A stretch of 64,000 bases of DNA from Triplophysa rosa (lineage: Eukaryota; Chordata; Actinopteri; Cypriniformes; Nemacheilidae). The notes beneath the pieces are model-generated. The model did not search any database and was not told where the DNA came from. It saw only the letters and a list, made by a program, of their open reading frames with translations. Each line of letters opens with the position of its first letter. Position 1 is the stretch's first letter. Position numbers and translations under genes: made by a program. Where the stretch lies: contig NC_079901.1 in NCBI RefSeq assembly GCF_024868665.1, forward strand, positions 550,397 to 614,396, read 5' to 3'. Positions 22,534-35,343 of the stretch are shown piece by piece.

Positions 22534-23760
22534 TTGTGTGCCAAAACACCCCGTTCTGTTCCGGGTGCCGGCGAAAATGTGTTTTTGTTCCACAATGTGA
22601 ATACCGGGTCTGTTCTAATGCCCGCACAACCCACCGCTGTTATAGTGGGCACTTATATAAAACATAAACATTGTCAGAAAAAGAGCAACCTTCCTCTTCC
22701 ACTCTCCACAGGAGTCAAGCCCCCGAAAGGCGGCATACCTCCCCAATGCATTCAACCCCTTGCCATACGGGCCGAGGCCTGGCGGGCCATCCCCGGGATA
22801 TCGGATTGGGTAATGGGAATAATATCTCAAGGATATTCACTCCAGTTCGCTCGCAGACCCCCGCGTTTCCGCGGGATGATCACCACCCGAGTCCAGAGTG
22901 CGAATTCACACGTTCTGCGCACGGAGTTGGGGAACTTACTGGACAAAGGAGCCATAGAACTGGTTCCTCCAGATCAAACCGAGTCGGACTTCTACAGCTG
23001 CTACTTCCTCGTACCCAAAAAGGATGGCGGTCTCCGCCCCATCCTCGATCTCAGACATCTGAACCGCACCCTTATGAAACGGCGTTTCAGAATGATTACA
23101 CTGAAACAGATCCTCTCGCAAATACACCCAGGGGACTGGTTCTTCTCCCTGGATCTGAAAGACGCATACTTCCACATCCAGATATCCCCCCATCACAGAC
23201 GATTCTTGAGATTCGCCTATGAAGGGGTTGCATATCAATACATGGTCCTTCCATTCGGACTGTCTCTAGCTCCTCGCACTTTCACGAAGTGCATGGACGC
23301 GGCTCTATCCCTTCTCAGGCAGACGGGAATCCGCATTCTGAACTACCTCGATGACTGGCTTGTTCTAGCACAGTCAGAGGAAGAGCTAAGGTCCCACAGG
23401 TCCCTCCTCCTCAGTCACCTGGAATGCCTGGGGCTCAGAATCAACCTTGCCAAAAGCGCTCTGTCCCCCAGCCAACGGATTTCGTTCCTGGGGGCGGTTT
23501 TTGATTCGAACCGTCTGACGGCCAGAATCGCGCCAGACCGTGCCCTAGCCATTCAGCAGCTCGTGGCCTCTTTTACGCCCGGAGCGTCACGCCCCCTCAA
23601 GGCGTTTCAGAAGATGCTGGGTCTCATGGCCTCCGCGTCTCAAGTACTGCAGTTGGGCGTTCTTCGGATGCGTCCGCTGCAGTACTGGCTGAAACCGAGA
23701 GTCCTACACATGCTTGGCATCTCAGACACCTACGCATCTGGGTGGATCAGGTCTGTGTAA
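22534..23760 (+). pseudogene. DIRS-1 reverse transcriptase
   Basis: The 408-residue open frame contains the N-terminal DIRS segment with WVMGIISQGYSLQFARRPP, then LVPKKDGGLRPILDLRHLN, DLKDAYFH (207-214), VLPFGLSLAPRTFTK and the catalytic YLDD (271-274, bases 23344-23355), followed by the thumb region with FLGAVFDS. It copies the element RNA into DNA. The frame ends with GWIRSV then a stop at 23760, where the RNase H reading continues in another frame, so Pol is broken. The Met at 22534 is only the first in this frame and not necessarily the real start. Confidence 0.85.
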
Positions 23761-24482
23761 CAGCTCTAGCCCCATGGAGGGATCCTCTTTGGTTGGAGCA
23801 GGGTGTGCCCCTGGGCACCACATGGAGACGAAAGGTGGTCACAACAGACGCCTCCAAAACGGGTTGGGGGGCTCTGTGCGATGGCACACCGGCCGTCGGC
23901 CACTGGTCGATTCAGGAAGAGGGCCTGCACATCAACTGCCTAGAAATGCAGGCAGTATGGCTGGCTCTTCGCCACTTCCTGCCGGTCTTACGGGACCGCC
24001 ACGTCTTAGTCCGATAGGACAGCATGACAGTGGTGTCCTACATAAATCACCAGGGAGGCCTCTCCTCAAGACGCCTTTTCTCCCTGGTACTTTGCCTCTT
24101 GGAATGGGCTCAGTGCAATCTGCGCTCACTAAGGGCAACTCATGTGTCAAAAGACAACACTCATTGCCCAACCTATTTTTAGAAGGACAGGGACGCCTTG
24201 GCCCACAACTGGCCCAACCGGCTCCTCTATGCCTTCCCCCCGATCACTCTCATACCACAGACGATCAGGAGGATCAGAGAACAGGCGCACAAGCTGCTGT
24301 TCATAGCCCCACTCTGGAAGAACCAGCCTTGGGTTGCGGAACTGTCTCAGCTGCTCGTAGCAGCCCCGTGGCCTATTCCCCTGAGACGGTACCCCCTCTC
24401 TCAGGCAGGCAACACGATTTGGCACCCCCAGCCAGAGCTGTGGGCTCTGCACCTTAGGCCTCACCTTAGGCCTGCACCTTAG
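23742..24482 (+). pseudogene. DIRS-1 RNase H and pol linker, broken
   Basis: The RNase H segment reads VVTTDASKTGWGALCDG and HINCLEMQAVWLALRHF, with a TAG stop at 24015-24017, then DSMTVVSYINHQGG in the same frame. The later segment (24198-24482) with ALAHNWPNRLLYAFPP and IRREQ-like text is the linker before the recombinase. The motif with Asn-Ala-Asp-Leu-Ser-Arg that should end RNase H is missing. Three copies of caccttaggcct lie at about 24450-24486. Confidence 0.7.
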
Positions 24483-24521
24483 GCCTCTTGACGGGAGCCT
24501 ACGGTCCTCCCCGAGAGTGTC

Positions 24522-25471
24522 ATGAACACGATATCACAGGCTAGAGCTCCGTCTACTAGACGACTCTATACCCTCAAGTGGTTTGTCTTCTCCACTTGGT
24601 GTACAACCCGTGGCGCAGACCCAGAATCCTGTGACATATCACTAATTCTGTCCTTCCTGCAAGAGCTGTTGGATAAGGGCCGCTCCCCTTCCACGCTCAA
24701 GGTCTATGTGGCAGCAATTGCAGCTTCTCATGCCCCCATAGCGGGCCAAGGAGTGGGAAAGAATGACTTGGTCATTCGCTTCGTGAATGGTTCCAGGCGG
24801 CTACGCCCTCCTCGCCCCCTCACCGTTCCCATATGGGATCTGCCCACGGTGTTGAGAGCTCTGAAGGGCCCTTCCTTCGAGCCTCTGCAGTCTGCGGACC
24901 TCCGTCCCTTAACGCTTAAAACCGCTCTGCTGCTAGCATTAGCATCGGTAAAACGTGTGGGCGATCTAGGCGCTCTCTGTGAGCCCCTCCTGTCTTGAGT
25001 TTGGGCCTGACAACTCTAAGGTAGTCCTCAAACCTAGACATGGTTACGTACTTAAGGTACTCTCTACTCCATTTAGAGCACAGGTAGTGACACTTTCTGC
25101 GCTCCCCTCCTCCGAGCAGGACCCGGAGCTGAATCTGCTCTGTCCAGTCAAAGTGCTTAATATCTACATTGAGCATTCCGCCCCATTCAGGCGGTCGGAA
25201 CAGCTTTTTGTCTGCTTTGGCGACCGCACCAGAGGGACGGTCTAAATGGATAGTTGAGGCTATCGCGCTGGCATACTCTTCCTTGGGCCTTCTATGCCCA
25301 ACGGGAGTTAGAGCCCATTCTACTAGAGGTGTCGCCTCTTCCTGGGCATGGTCTAGCAGAGTCTCCATAGCGGATATTTGTGCGGCGGCCTGCTGGGCTT
25401 CGCCTTCCACATTTACCAGATTCTACAGTCTGGACGTTCCGGCCTTACAGGCCCGGGTCCTTTCTGATTAA
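24522..25471 (+). pseudogene. DIRS-1 tyrosine recombinase, frameshifted
   Basis: Three overlapping frames (24522-24998, 24979-25245, 25169-25471) join into one recombinase of about 310 residues. Visible parts are TISQARAPSTRRLYTLKW, STLKVYVAAIAASH, VKRVGDLGA with the first catalytic Arg, GVRAHSTRGVASSWA with the HxxR motif, and FTRFYSL with the likely nucleophile Tyr. The catalytic residues are all present, but two frameshifts inactivate the copy. The enzyme would integrate the circular DNA intermediate. Confidence 0.82.
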
Positions 25472-25704
25472 GACTACTGCTGGGCTGAGGTTGCCCTCAA
25501 CCACACCAGCACCTAGCACACTACTGGGACGATTAACCAGATTAGGCCACCTATTATCTTGGCTTTTCCGCCTTCTGCAGGATTCTCTGCCTCATACCTA
25601 TCCTCGAGCCACGGCTTCGGGATTATGTTTTCGTTCCACTTGTAGCATGGCGGGATTATACTGGTACAAACTGCATATGGTCGTCGCTTAAGTCGAAGTA
25701 ACCT

Positions 25705-25967
25705 GAGGACCCCACGGCGATGTGTCTGCTTATATAGCCATAAGCCCCGCCCATTTTGGCGGGCACCATCGCCATAGGTCCATGCAGCTTCGCTGCCATT
25801 GGCTCAAAGTTTTACTTTGCACGCACCAATGGCCGTGCAGTATTCACTGCGTTATTGTAAAGCTTCAGTCATCGGAGAAAAAGGAGTTTTCCCCCATAGC
25901 GTCCTGCTACGCAGTACTCGTTCCCGTATCTCAGGGAACTGAGGTTACGTTAGTAACCGAGTACGTT
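25705..25967 (+). repeat. DIRS-1 right inverted terminal repeat and terminus
   Basis: 25705-25945 is the reverse complement of the left end. The last bases, cagggaactgaggttacgtt and onward to acgtt, extend beyond the inverted repeat. Confidence 0.8.
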
Positions 25968-26843
25968 ATAATCACATACTCATTTTCAATCTTTAAATGT
26001 TAAATAATAATACAAATAGAAACAGACTTTTAAAGGTAATTCAGCTGGTGGTTGCAGTATTTACAGCAGGGTCTGACTTATCTTCTTTGCATGTTCAAAC
26101 ATTGTGTTTATCTTTCTTGACATCAGACAGTTTGAACAAGAGCATTAGACACATTTCTATATGTTTTTTCTTCTATAATGTCGGCATATTAGTGAACAAG
26201 CTTGCTGGGAGTCAGTGTCATAAATATTAAAGTCCTTTGCTCCGACATAACCCACTGCTCTTCATTACGCTCCATGTTTTATTCATAAATCCCATTTCCA
26301 AAGTTGTCTTTACCAAGCCCCGAACGATGAATGTGATTTTTGTTTTTTTTTCTCCATCAACATCTCTGCCCTTTTCAGTTTGTTATTTATTCATGAGATG
26401 TTGTTTGCTTATTCATGAGACCTGAAACATAAATGCCTCACAACCATAAATTCTTTTGGTGTCAGTTGACTGCGAGTAAATGTGAAACAAGCGTCAAGTA
26501 AAACTCCTTCTGACCTCATGCTAACACGCTCGCCATGATTCCAAAAACCTACACGCACAGTCCTTTTACACTTTCTATGATGAATTCTCTTAGCACTTGT
26601 GTTAACATTGCTGTAATTTAAACAGACTACTGTTTCTTTCACACATGAGTCATTTCAATCTTCTCCAAGCAATCAGTGCTTGTGAACATACAGCAGAAAT
26701 CAGTGGCATTTTTTGAGTCGTATTATATAAAAACTCTGTGGAGGCTTTTGATCTGGAAGCAACAGAAAACCACATGTGATACAGCAGATATGAAAGAGCT
26801 GCTGGAGATCTTTATGACAGGCTCTTGTATTCAGTAGAGAGGT
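25968..26843. other. intronic sequence, nothing recognised
   Basis: A/T-rich sequence between DIRS-1 and a GT-rich microsatellite. Short ORFs have no recognisable motif. Confidence 0.4.
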
Positions 26844-26849
26844 TGTGTG

Positions 26850-26929
<80 letters not shown>

Positions 26930-26944
26930 TGTGTGTGTGTGTGT
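26844..26944. repeat. (GT)n(GCGT)n(GT)n compound microsatellite
   Basis: A run of gt, then about 18 gcgt units, then gt. Confidence 0.98.
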
Positions 26945-26991
26945 ATTTTTGTGGAGTTCATGTGCACATGAGTAAGATCATTCTGTCACAC

Positions 26992-27210
26992 ACTCTTAAA
27001 AATAAAGGTGCTCAGTGATGCCATAGAAGAACCATTTTTGGTTCCACAAAGAACCATTCAGTCAAAGGTTCTTTAAAGAGCCATCTCTTTCTTACTCTTT
27101 ATAATCAGATGTTAAAGGTTCTTTATGCAACCAAAAAACCTTTGAAGTACCTTTTTTTAATCTGTAACCTGAAGGCGGAACTTTGATGTTTCTTTATTAC
27201 ATGTATATGT
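26992..27210. mobile_element. MITE-like repeat with aaaggttcttt words
   Basis: Begins cactcttaaaaataaaggtg and contains ggttccacaaagaaccattc and aaaggttctttaaagagcc, with an internal foldback character. This type is common in cyprinid genomes as far as I recall. The right end is not clear. Confidence 0.55.
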
Positions 27211-27961
27211 TCTTTATGCTTATTTGCCCTTACGAAAATAACCGATGGCATTGTTGTAGTGTAACAGAGGCATGTGTTGTAAAATGCTAATTCTCACCCT
27301 TCCAAAACCAGAGTCAACCAAATGAAACAATGGATCATTGTTATGAGGGAGGTGGAGCCACATATTTAACTCATAGCATGATGTCATGTGAATGTGTTAT
27401 TACAACTGGATAGCTTTCTGTGGATGTAGTTGAGAACTCACTATCTGTTTGTTAAGCATGAAGTCACACACCGTTGCTTCCGGGTCCAAATGACATAGTC
27501 AAACAACAAACAATGGTAATATACAGCAAACAACCCCCACCTTTATCTTCATAACGATGCATTCTGATGTTGAACATTTCGTGAGCGTGGAGACTGTAGC
27601 GTACACGCTAACTTAAAAGAGTTAGTTTAGTTTAAATGTGTTTTATGAAGAAACAGTCTCGAAAATAAAGGTCTGTTTAAACAGTAGCCAGAACAGAGTC
27701 ATAAACGTAACCCTTTGTTTGGATGGATTACTCAAATGCAGGGATGTGAGATGTCACAGGGTTGTTGATCCAGAAAGGTGTGTGATGTGTTTAAGGTACA
27801 CTTGTGCGAAGCTGTGATATCCTGAGTCCTTATGTCCAGAACTTTAATCCACATCCAGTAGAAGCACCTGATCTTCTTTTTGGTGATGGGCGTGTTATTC
27901 CTTTCCGCTTCTTTTGACACTTTGTAATATTTCTGACCTGTCTTGTCTTTCTGTCCCTCAG
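27211..27961. other. intronic sequence before a reln exon
   Basis: No ORF or repeat recognised. It ends in a normal pyrimidine-rich acceptor. Confidence 0.4.
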
Positions 27962-28032
27962 GGCCACAGCGACGCAACGAGGACAGATCATTTTCAAGGA
28001 CGCTCTGGCTCAGCAGCTCTGTGAACAGGGAG
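27962..28032 (+). CDS. reln: reelin exon: end of reeler domain
   Basis: Translates to [20 protein letters not shown] then CEQG, which matches the end of the reeler domain. Acceptor ccctcag at 27955-27961, donor gtgagg at 28033. The leading G completes the Met codon of the previous exon; the exon ends in phase 1. It is 71 bp long. Confidence 0.95.
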
Positions 28033-31000
28033 GTGAGGATGATTTCCACTGCCTCAGGTGGTTGTTTGAAGAACCAGACAGATTTCAACTTAATATATTG
28101 CACCTGTGAAAAATGCTTATGCATACAACATGAGCAGAAACACAAGTCAATCTTGCAAAAAGGTAACGTATCCTATTAGACGGGGAAGATTCTAGGGCAA
28201 GGATGTTTTTTGGACAAGAAGCTGAAGTCACTGGATTGATAGTCAAGCATGCGGTCAGGGTTTGGCTGGTTTCACAGTTCAGGAGAGTTCTGTAACGTGG
28301 CAGCTGATCAACCGTCATTGCCATGAGAGAGATTGCGCTGCACTTATCAAAAGAGCTGCTCTAAATCACTGGTGACACCCAAAGAGAAGATGAAGGAATG
28401 CATTAAACATCATAAATATTTGGCAAGCCAGAGGAACATAAGACAGCAGTCAAAGTGGAGGAGGAGCTCGTCTTGCTTTCAATGCAGACCAAAAAAGTTA
28501 CCCAAACATTCAACCTGTTAAAGTCAAGAATGTCTTTGAATACACAATATAAGTCTTTCCCAACACTTACACAGTACGATTTTGAAATAAATCCATTTCA
28601 AGTTTCAAAGCCTTAAAGCTTTTCAGTGGTTAAAGGAATTATACAAATCTCAACAGAACTAAAGACATGAAATGGAGAAATAGAGGCAGAATCTTCGTCA
28701 GTGATGAGGCACGGGGAGATTAACAGACAGCTGAAGAAAAGATCTGAGAGAGAGACTTGACTGATCAATAACATTTCAGAGCGGCATATGGAGGATGTAG
28801 AAAGACTGAATTCGTTGAATTTCTTCTTGATACAGATTTGTAAGATTTGTTTTGACACCACCATCATTTCAGTCAAATGTATACGTTGGGTCTGTATTTA
28901 AATAAAAGTAAGTACAAATCTGGCAAAGGATATACAGTGGTCATAACTTGAAGCGTTGTGAATAATGTCATTGTCAGAGTTTCCTTGTGTTCCTTGTTTG
29001 AGTTCATTCTCATCTCCTGCTCCCGCTTTCAGTTTCATTCTCTGCCGGTTGTTGTTTGTGTTAGCTTGTGTTTGATGCTCATCCAGTATTATCTAAATCA
29101 TCTGTTTTGAACCTTAACGTTATTTATTTGTGTTATACCAACGCACTGCAGGAACCCAGTCAGCTACAATATATTGAAAAAAAGTCGTGATATGAAATGC
29201 ATGCTCACAAATAGGTACTGTGTACATAACCCGTACAGTCGAGTTGTTATCAACCTTAATTCACGTTTGATAGTTTTCCTCATGAATTTGCAGTTTTAGT
29301 TTGGAGCTCTGCATTCATTTCTGTGTGGAAAGTTAACCAAGCCAGAATGAAATGTCAGATGTAATGCAAACAGATTAACACGATAAACAGGCAGAAGAGC
29401 TTATAAGAGAAGAGGAACTTGACTGGAGTCTGAAGCGAGAGTATATCATACAGCCATGTGTGTGACAGGGTGAGATGAGCGAAGGCGACCAGAGAAGTCT
29501 GTAATTTCCAGCAGCTCCATAAATTCAGGTTTTATGGGACACGCTGGAGCCGTATCCCTGAGGATTGATTATTGATAGGTGAATATAACTCACGGTTTTG
29601 GAGAGAGGAGAGCAGGAGGTCCAGGACGAGTGAAATTATATGACATGAGACGCTGCGGCCTCTAGACTGAGAAATGAGCTAAAGATGACAGATGCGCCGC
29701 TCTAAAAGAATGACTTAAGCAACCCGAGCTTAATAACATCCAGTCCCAGCCTGTGTCTGAATGTCCGGCTTTACATCAGAGAACTTGGAGAATGTTCTGG
29801 CCTGTTCCACATCTTTATCGGAGGAAACGGAGCACTGTTAAACTGTCAATGTAAGCCATCCGCATTAGCACAGATCTGCAGGGAGAGCGCCGGCGGTAAT
29901 TAAACTTCTTAACAGAGCGATGGAGGATTAAGCTAAGCCTGGAATGAGTCTGACTGAGTGTGAACACATGACAGAGACTAGACATCAAGAAAGCATCAGA
30001 GAAGAGGTCAGCCGTGTGCGTGTAAGATAATAGTGAGCATGCCTCGTAAACACAAACACATGCTCACGATTTTACAGAGGAGAATCAGAACCCATCATCA
30101 TCCACAGCACCCCACTGACCTTCATGAGCATCGTTTCACAGAGTTCCTTTGTAGTAATCTACAAGCAAGTTCACGGAAAATAGGTCAGGCCTACTGTATC
30201 AACCAATGGTTGGAAACTCTATGGCTTTATCACTGTGAGTGAAGAACGGATGACGACGGTATCATTTCGCAGCTTAATGATAGTTCTAGCGCTCTGAGGC
30301 TTTAGATAAGATGGACTAAATCTTCTGGAAAGAGTTCTTTCTACTATAGAGTAAGGAAAAGCTGCAATGTTAACCTTCTAGACCTAAAGTGAACAAGCAT
30401 TCAGCTGTCAATAATAGCTGCTCATGTTTCATTTCACCATCTGCTGTGATGATGATTTACAATTTAAGATTGACAACCAGCCATGCAAAACAATGACGTT
30501 TTCGTCAATACTGACATAGAGGACATCACAATATACACATTTTATTGAACTTTGAGAAGCATTTTCCTTATACAGTCTAAATCCACACCACACATCAGGG
30601 TTTTACACACCATTGACCATTCAGGAAAGGATTCTTTAGGCTAAATCACAATGGTCATTTTTGACTCTCCCTCTATGAAAAGGAGAAATAACAGAATAGA
30701 ATACAACCTCAAATCAATTCTGCCTTAGGATCCCAAATGAACAAGTTAAATGTAAGATGTTTATGATTATGGAATATAAATCACAAGAAGCAATATCAGC
30801 AGTCTCCCAGTGAGTAAGCCAGTGGAACCAAAATGTATATTTCATCGCTGTCCTTCCAAAACCTTGGATGTTCCAATTCACTGTTTTTCAGGAAATAAAA
30901 ATGATAAAAACACCGTATATAATTATTTAAGTTGAAAAGCACTTCTTAATACTTTTTGTTGATTCGATATTTGCAAAACCAAGTGACAAAAATAAAGGGT

Positions 31001-33311
31001 GACCAGTAATAATGGTTTATGGCAAAAAACGTATTGAGATACAAGGTTTCAGAAGGACAGCAGCGATGTGTATAAGTGTGGAGAAAAACCCTTGGGAGAG
31101 ACCAGACGCAACCGGGAGGGCCAGTTCTCCTCTGGCACAATAATGCAACACTGCTGCAACTGTACAGAGAATAAATACTGTAGACCAGTGACATTCTACG
31201 GCAATAAGTACGTGTAAAGAGCTTAAGTGTTTCAAAAAGATCAGCGCAGTGATACTCATGTGACATTCAGTATAGACTGCATCATTCACAACTTGAATGT
31301 GAAATATGATTTATTTGCCTTGACAATGACGATTTAACTGCAGGAGTAGAACAATGAACATTTTGACTTGATGGCTTTTGTGTCACATTGCACATTTACT
31401 GTATATCACTGTGATTGATTATAATCCGCTAGTCTACACATGTATAGAGAGACTCAGTAATAATGATGCCTGCTGCATGTATGTTTATGATAAGAAGTAG
31501 GTCTTGTTGTAACAATCATCCACTGAAAGCAAGTTGGATAAACCCGTGTGCAGTTTACAAACTAAACATATACAGACATGAAACATGACGTTCACTAACA
31601 GCAGGTTACGAAGACAAGAGACAATAGAAACATGTGGAATAGAATCATTTGTGCGTTGAGTGTTTAGTCCACTACAAAGTCATTCTCAGCAGTGGGATAT
31701 TCAGGATTTTCTTTAAGCTCTCAGTCTACGAGTTAAACATGACCGAAGCAATTGATGCAAAGTTGACGGTAGATTTTTGTTTCAATTGAATGTTTATTCC
31801 TTTTTATTTACAAAACGTAAGCTGTCTGGTGGAAATATAATAGCATTGTAATATAACAATTAATGTTCAAGGATAAAGTGAACGGTGGCTTCATAAAAAC
31901 ATACAGTAAAAATCAAAACACACCTGATGTACATGCTTTTCTCTTCATCTTCTCTTAGCAGAGTTAAAACAAATAAGATGCTCATTTAAATGGTCGATGC
32001 TTTTCAGGAGAGAAGAACTCAAATACTGACCAATGAATGTGCAAAAAAAGTGGTCACATGACCCACAGGGATCGTTTGGTTTCCTTTTTCAGCACATGTG
32101 CACATGCTAGATGGCCCTGTTTTTTCTCCAAATGAAAAAATTGAATATAATTACATTTTATTTGTGTAGAAGAGTTAGAATGATCTAAAAATGAACTGGA
32201 AAAAATGAGAGAATTATCTTTTGCAAGGTTTTGTAATGCATTTATAATAATGGTAATTCACAATATACTGTATGTATATATTGTAATTGAATGCAGGTGA
32301 TTTATACATTGTTTTTTACTTTTTAAGGGTATAATCACAGGTAGCACTGCCAGCTGATGAAAGTAAGGATGAGATGTCAAATCAAGCAGGAAATTAGTAT
32401 AGAGTGATGTTGGAGATAAGGATAAAGACATACGTACAATAATAGTAGATAATCAATAGGAATAAATGAAATGTACTTTTGTTCCATTGTGGTACAAAGC
32501 AGCCTGATATTAAATATGAGATTTATACTTAAATATTAAGTATTATCGGGTAATACATTAAAAACTAGATACATATGTTTGTTCATGTGTCTTGTTAAAG
32601 GAATTCATGTTTTTATTACATTTGTCTTTGTTCAGCATAAAAATGTCAAATGTATCAATTAGTCCATTGTGGTACAACTTTTTAATAAAAAAATCAAATA
32701 AAATATATTAATAAAATTGTTAATTGTCAAATTTTAAGCAATAAAAACATCCAAAATCCTTTTTATCTCATGGATGTCATATTGCGTACCGTAGAGGGTT
32801 AAAAGAAGGTACACTGCCATCTTGTGCCAATGAAAGTAACCTCAATGCACCTGACATCATCAATGCAACTTAGCAGCAACTGGTGTATATATACAGTATG
32901 TTCCAAAATGAAATAACTCTGTTTTAAAAATTCACAAATCATGTTTTTTATTGTGCATTCCAATTAATATCAATCAAACTGCAGTTGGTTTGTTTTGATT
33001 TAAGACATAATAACTAAAAAAATATGCTAACAAACACAATATAAACATGATAAAATAATAAAAACATGATTTTTTTTAAAAAACAGAGTTATCTCTTTTT
33101 GGAAATAAACTTTATATATATATATATATGTGTGTGTGTGACAATCAGGGGAAACACAGAACACCTGGACAGGGCTACACAAAAGACTACAAAGGCCACC
33201 ATGACTACAAACTAACACTTCAAAATAAAACACGTGAAACTGCGTCTCTTTGTCTCATGTATTTATGTTGATGTAGCTGCTGTGCAGTAACGCATAACTT
33301 CTATGTTTCAG
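28033..33311. other. intron of reln, 5.3 kb
   Basis: No intact transposon is visible. A short L2-like LINE 3' fragment lies at about 31000-31200 (gagaaaaacccttgggagag and ggccagttctcctctgg). About 29350-30000 has no obvious repeats. 32100-33270 is strongly A/T-rich and ends in a short (TA)n(TG)n tract at about 33112-33140. Confidence 0.5.
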
Positions 33312-33344
33312 CTCCCACTGAGTCTCCAATGCGGCCCAGTCTGG
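33312..33344 (+). CDS. reln: reelin 33-bp microexon (linker after reeler)
   Basis: Thirty-three bases encode APTESPMRPSL, equal in length to the mammalian segment that begins APTDVTV. Acceptor tttcag at 33306-33311, donor gtgagt at 33345. It is in phase 1 at both ends, so it can be skipped without a frameshift. Only 118 bp of intron separate it from the next exon. Sequence identity is low outside the first three residues, so the call rests mainly on position, phase and length. Confidence 0.8.
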
Positions 33345-33462
33345 GTGAGTCAAACCATCTACATCACTCTTACCCATATATAATCCCTTTACTCATCAAA
33401 CCTTCTTTGGAGTAGCATTTAACTGTTCTTACTTGAAATGTGTCTGTTTCTGTTGGCTGAAG

Positions 33463-33541
33463 CTGTGGTTCATGGCGATCATGCTGTTCTCCGTGATGAC
33501 TTTGAGTACAACACACCAGAAGAGCTGAATCTAAATATCTG
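33463..33541 (+). CDS. reln: reelin exon: linker with LRDDFE motif
   Basis: Encodes AVVHGDHAVLRDDFEYN followed by a stretch ending LNLNIW, aligned with the reelin segment around LRDDFD and LNPNIW. Acceptor gctgaag (weak pyrimidine tract) at 33456-33462, donor gtgagt at 33542. It ends with TG of the Trp codon, completed in the next exon at 35991. Confidence 0.92.
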
Positions 33542-33562
33542 GTGAGTAATATACATTACATT

Positions 33563-35343
33563 CAGTGGCGTAGCAAGTCAGGTCCAGGCCCATATGCAAA
33601 CATTTTAATGGGCCTCCTCCGTCTATTCACGGCCGCGTTGCGCTTTACTGGTCATCGGTTGTTTACTCAGGTTTGTTATTTAGAGACCCTAAATAACAGA
33701 GACTCATATGATTGTATAGCGCTTGAGGTCTACAGCAATACACAATAAAGCGCAATATAAATGCTTCATTCATTCATATTGTTGCAAACATTGTATCGTT
33801 AAAGTTGGTATTATACCTTATATTGCTATCATATACTGTTGTGTACCAACATTAACACAACATTTCCCCAAAACCATATTTAATCGGAGATACAAGGTTT
33901 ATGACTTGGGAGCAGGGAGATACGAGATTACGCTGTCATTGATAAGAATGGTACGGACACAGACGTCGCTGCTGCCAGCACTGTTCATCAAAGTCTGCGG
34001 TCGCGCTGAGCCTTTTGACAAGAGACGAGACTTTAAGAGCTAATGAAAGCTAATGATTGTGGTTACATACATCTTCCTAAACTCTATTTTAAACGTTAGA
34101 GCTATGAGTGATGCAATACCAAACTAAAACGTTAAACAGGCTGTCTAATATAGGCGGAAATTAATCTGCACGCAAATAAAGTCGGCGGTCGCGTTGAGCC
34201 TCTTGACAAGAGAAAAGGCTTCAATAGTTAACCAAAGCTAACGACTGTGGTTACATACATCTTCCTAAACTCTATTTTAAAGGTTTAAGAACTATAAGTG
34301 ATGTAATACAAAAAACGATGAGCTGACTAGGCTGTCTAATAGGCGGAAATTAGCCGAATCTGCTCGCAAACTTACCTTCGTGGCTCACGGGCTTCCTTCT
34401 GCACCGAAGCATTACAGCTATCGATTTTTAACAAAACAGGCCTACTCAAATGTATCTAACCTAACTATTTTCACTCGTTATTGTCTAAAAAACTTTCAAT
34501 CAGGAGACGTAATGCCGAGAAGCTCCCGCGGAGTGAAGAAGAGGTGGAGTTACGAGACTTCTCAGACAGTTGAAGTGTCCAATGGAGTTAAGAGATTTGC
34601 TCTCAAGCTATTTTCAACACTTTAGATTGGTTAATAATTTGTAAAAATAACAGACCCACATGGGGACTGACCAATAGCATCGATTTGTGAAAAAATATGA
34701 AATTGACCAAATTTGGACATAGGAGGTTTCCGCCCGACAGCGACGATATGCTGATGTGCGTCAACCACACACAAATATTAATGGCAGACCCCAAGGGAGT
34801 GCAAACTCCCAAGGGCCAGAAAGAAGGAAAAAGTGACGAAGCCAGCGTTTTGCACGTTTTTTGACACGCAATATGTGAGCGGCCCTAACATTTCTAAGAT
34901 AACACAGTTGTCAAACATTTATCTACTTACATCGCTCTGTCTCTTTCACAGTTAAAGCAGACGTTAACCTCGGGTTCTGTCAAAAGCAAATCCCGCCTTC
35001 TTTCATTTGTTTGGCCACCTCAATCAGATTGACATTGACAAGCTCATTCAGAGTCCATATAAATGAAACTTCATTCTGTTTCGACACAGCAAGGTAAACA
35101 AAGTACATTATACAACAATAATAATAATAATAGAGTGTATAACTAATTGGGACCTTACCATACACTTTATTATTAAACACCTGTTTGCCATTTTTCAAAT
35201 ATTTTCTTCATTTTGTTGAAAATAAATACCTGTATGATCTGATATGTGAAAATGTAGTTCGTCAAAAGGCGGATTTGATCTTTCATTCATATGTAGTGTC
35301 AGAACTACTTGCTAGTAGTAACTACTTACTCACTACACCACTG
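33563..35343. mobile_element. possible non-autonomous hAT-like element
   Basis: The left word cagtggcgtag at 33563 and the right word ctacaccactg at 35333-35343 are inverted with one mismatch. No 8-bp target duplication matches, so the ends are uncertain. Inside is a duplicated unit (33990-34365) and a minus-strand fragment (34980-35198) that I cannot assign. Confidence 0.35.
33990..34365. repeat. tandem duplication, two units of about 188 bp
   Basis: The units start aaagtctgcggtcgcgctga at 33990 and aaagtcggcggtcgcgttga at 34178. Both continue with ttacatacatcttcctaaac, and the copies differ at scattered positions and small gaps. Confidence 0.85.

Larger units (their letters stand above)
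21852..25967 (+). mobile_element. DIRS-like tyrosine-recombinase retrotransposon (DIRS-1)
   Basis: Inverted terminal repeats of roughly 240 bp (about 21852-22095 and 25705-25945) enclose reverse transcriptase, RNase H and tyrosine recombinase segments, the DIRS arrangement. The left end begins gttccc and the right end finishes acgtt, with extra right-end sequence (gaggttacgttagtaaccg) beyond the repeat, as known for DIRS elements. No flanking duplication is seen, which fits recombinase-mediated insertion. A gag-like region and an internal complementary region were not found, and the coding parts carry several frameshifts, so it is a dead, shortened copy. It is in the same orientation as reln. 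Confidence 0.9.

Noticed and set aside
33563..35343. A confident hAT element
   Set aside because: Ends look inverted, but the expected 8-bp duplication is absent, so it is kept only as a low-confidence feature.
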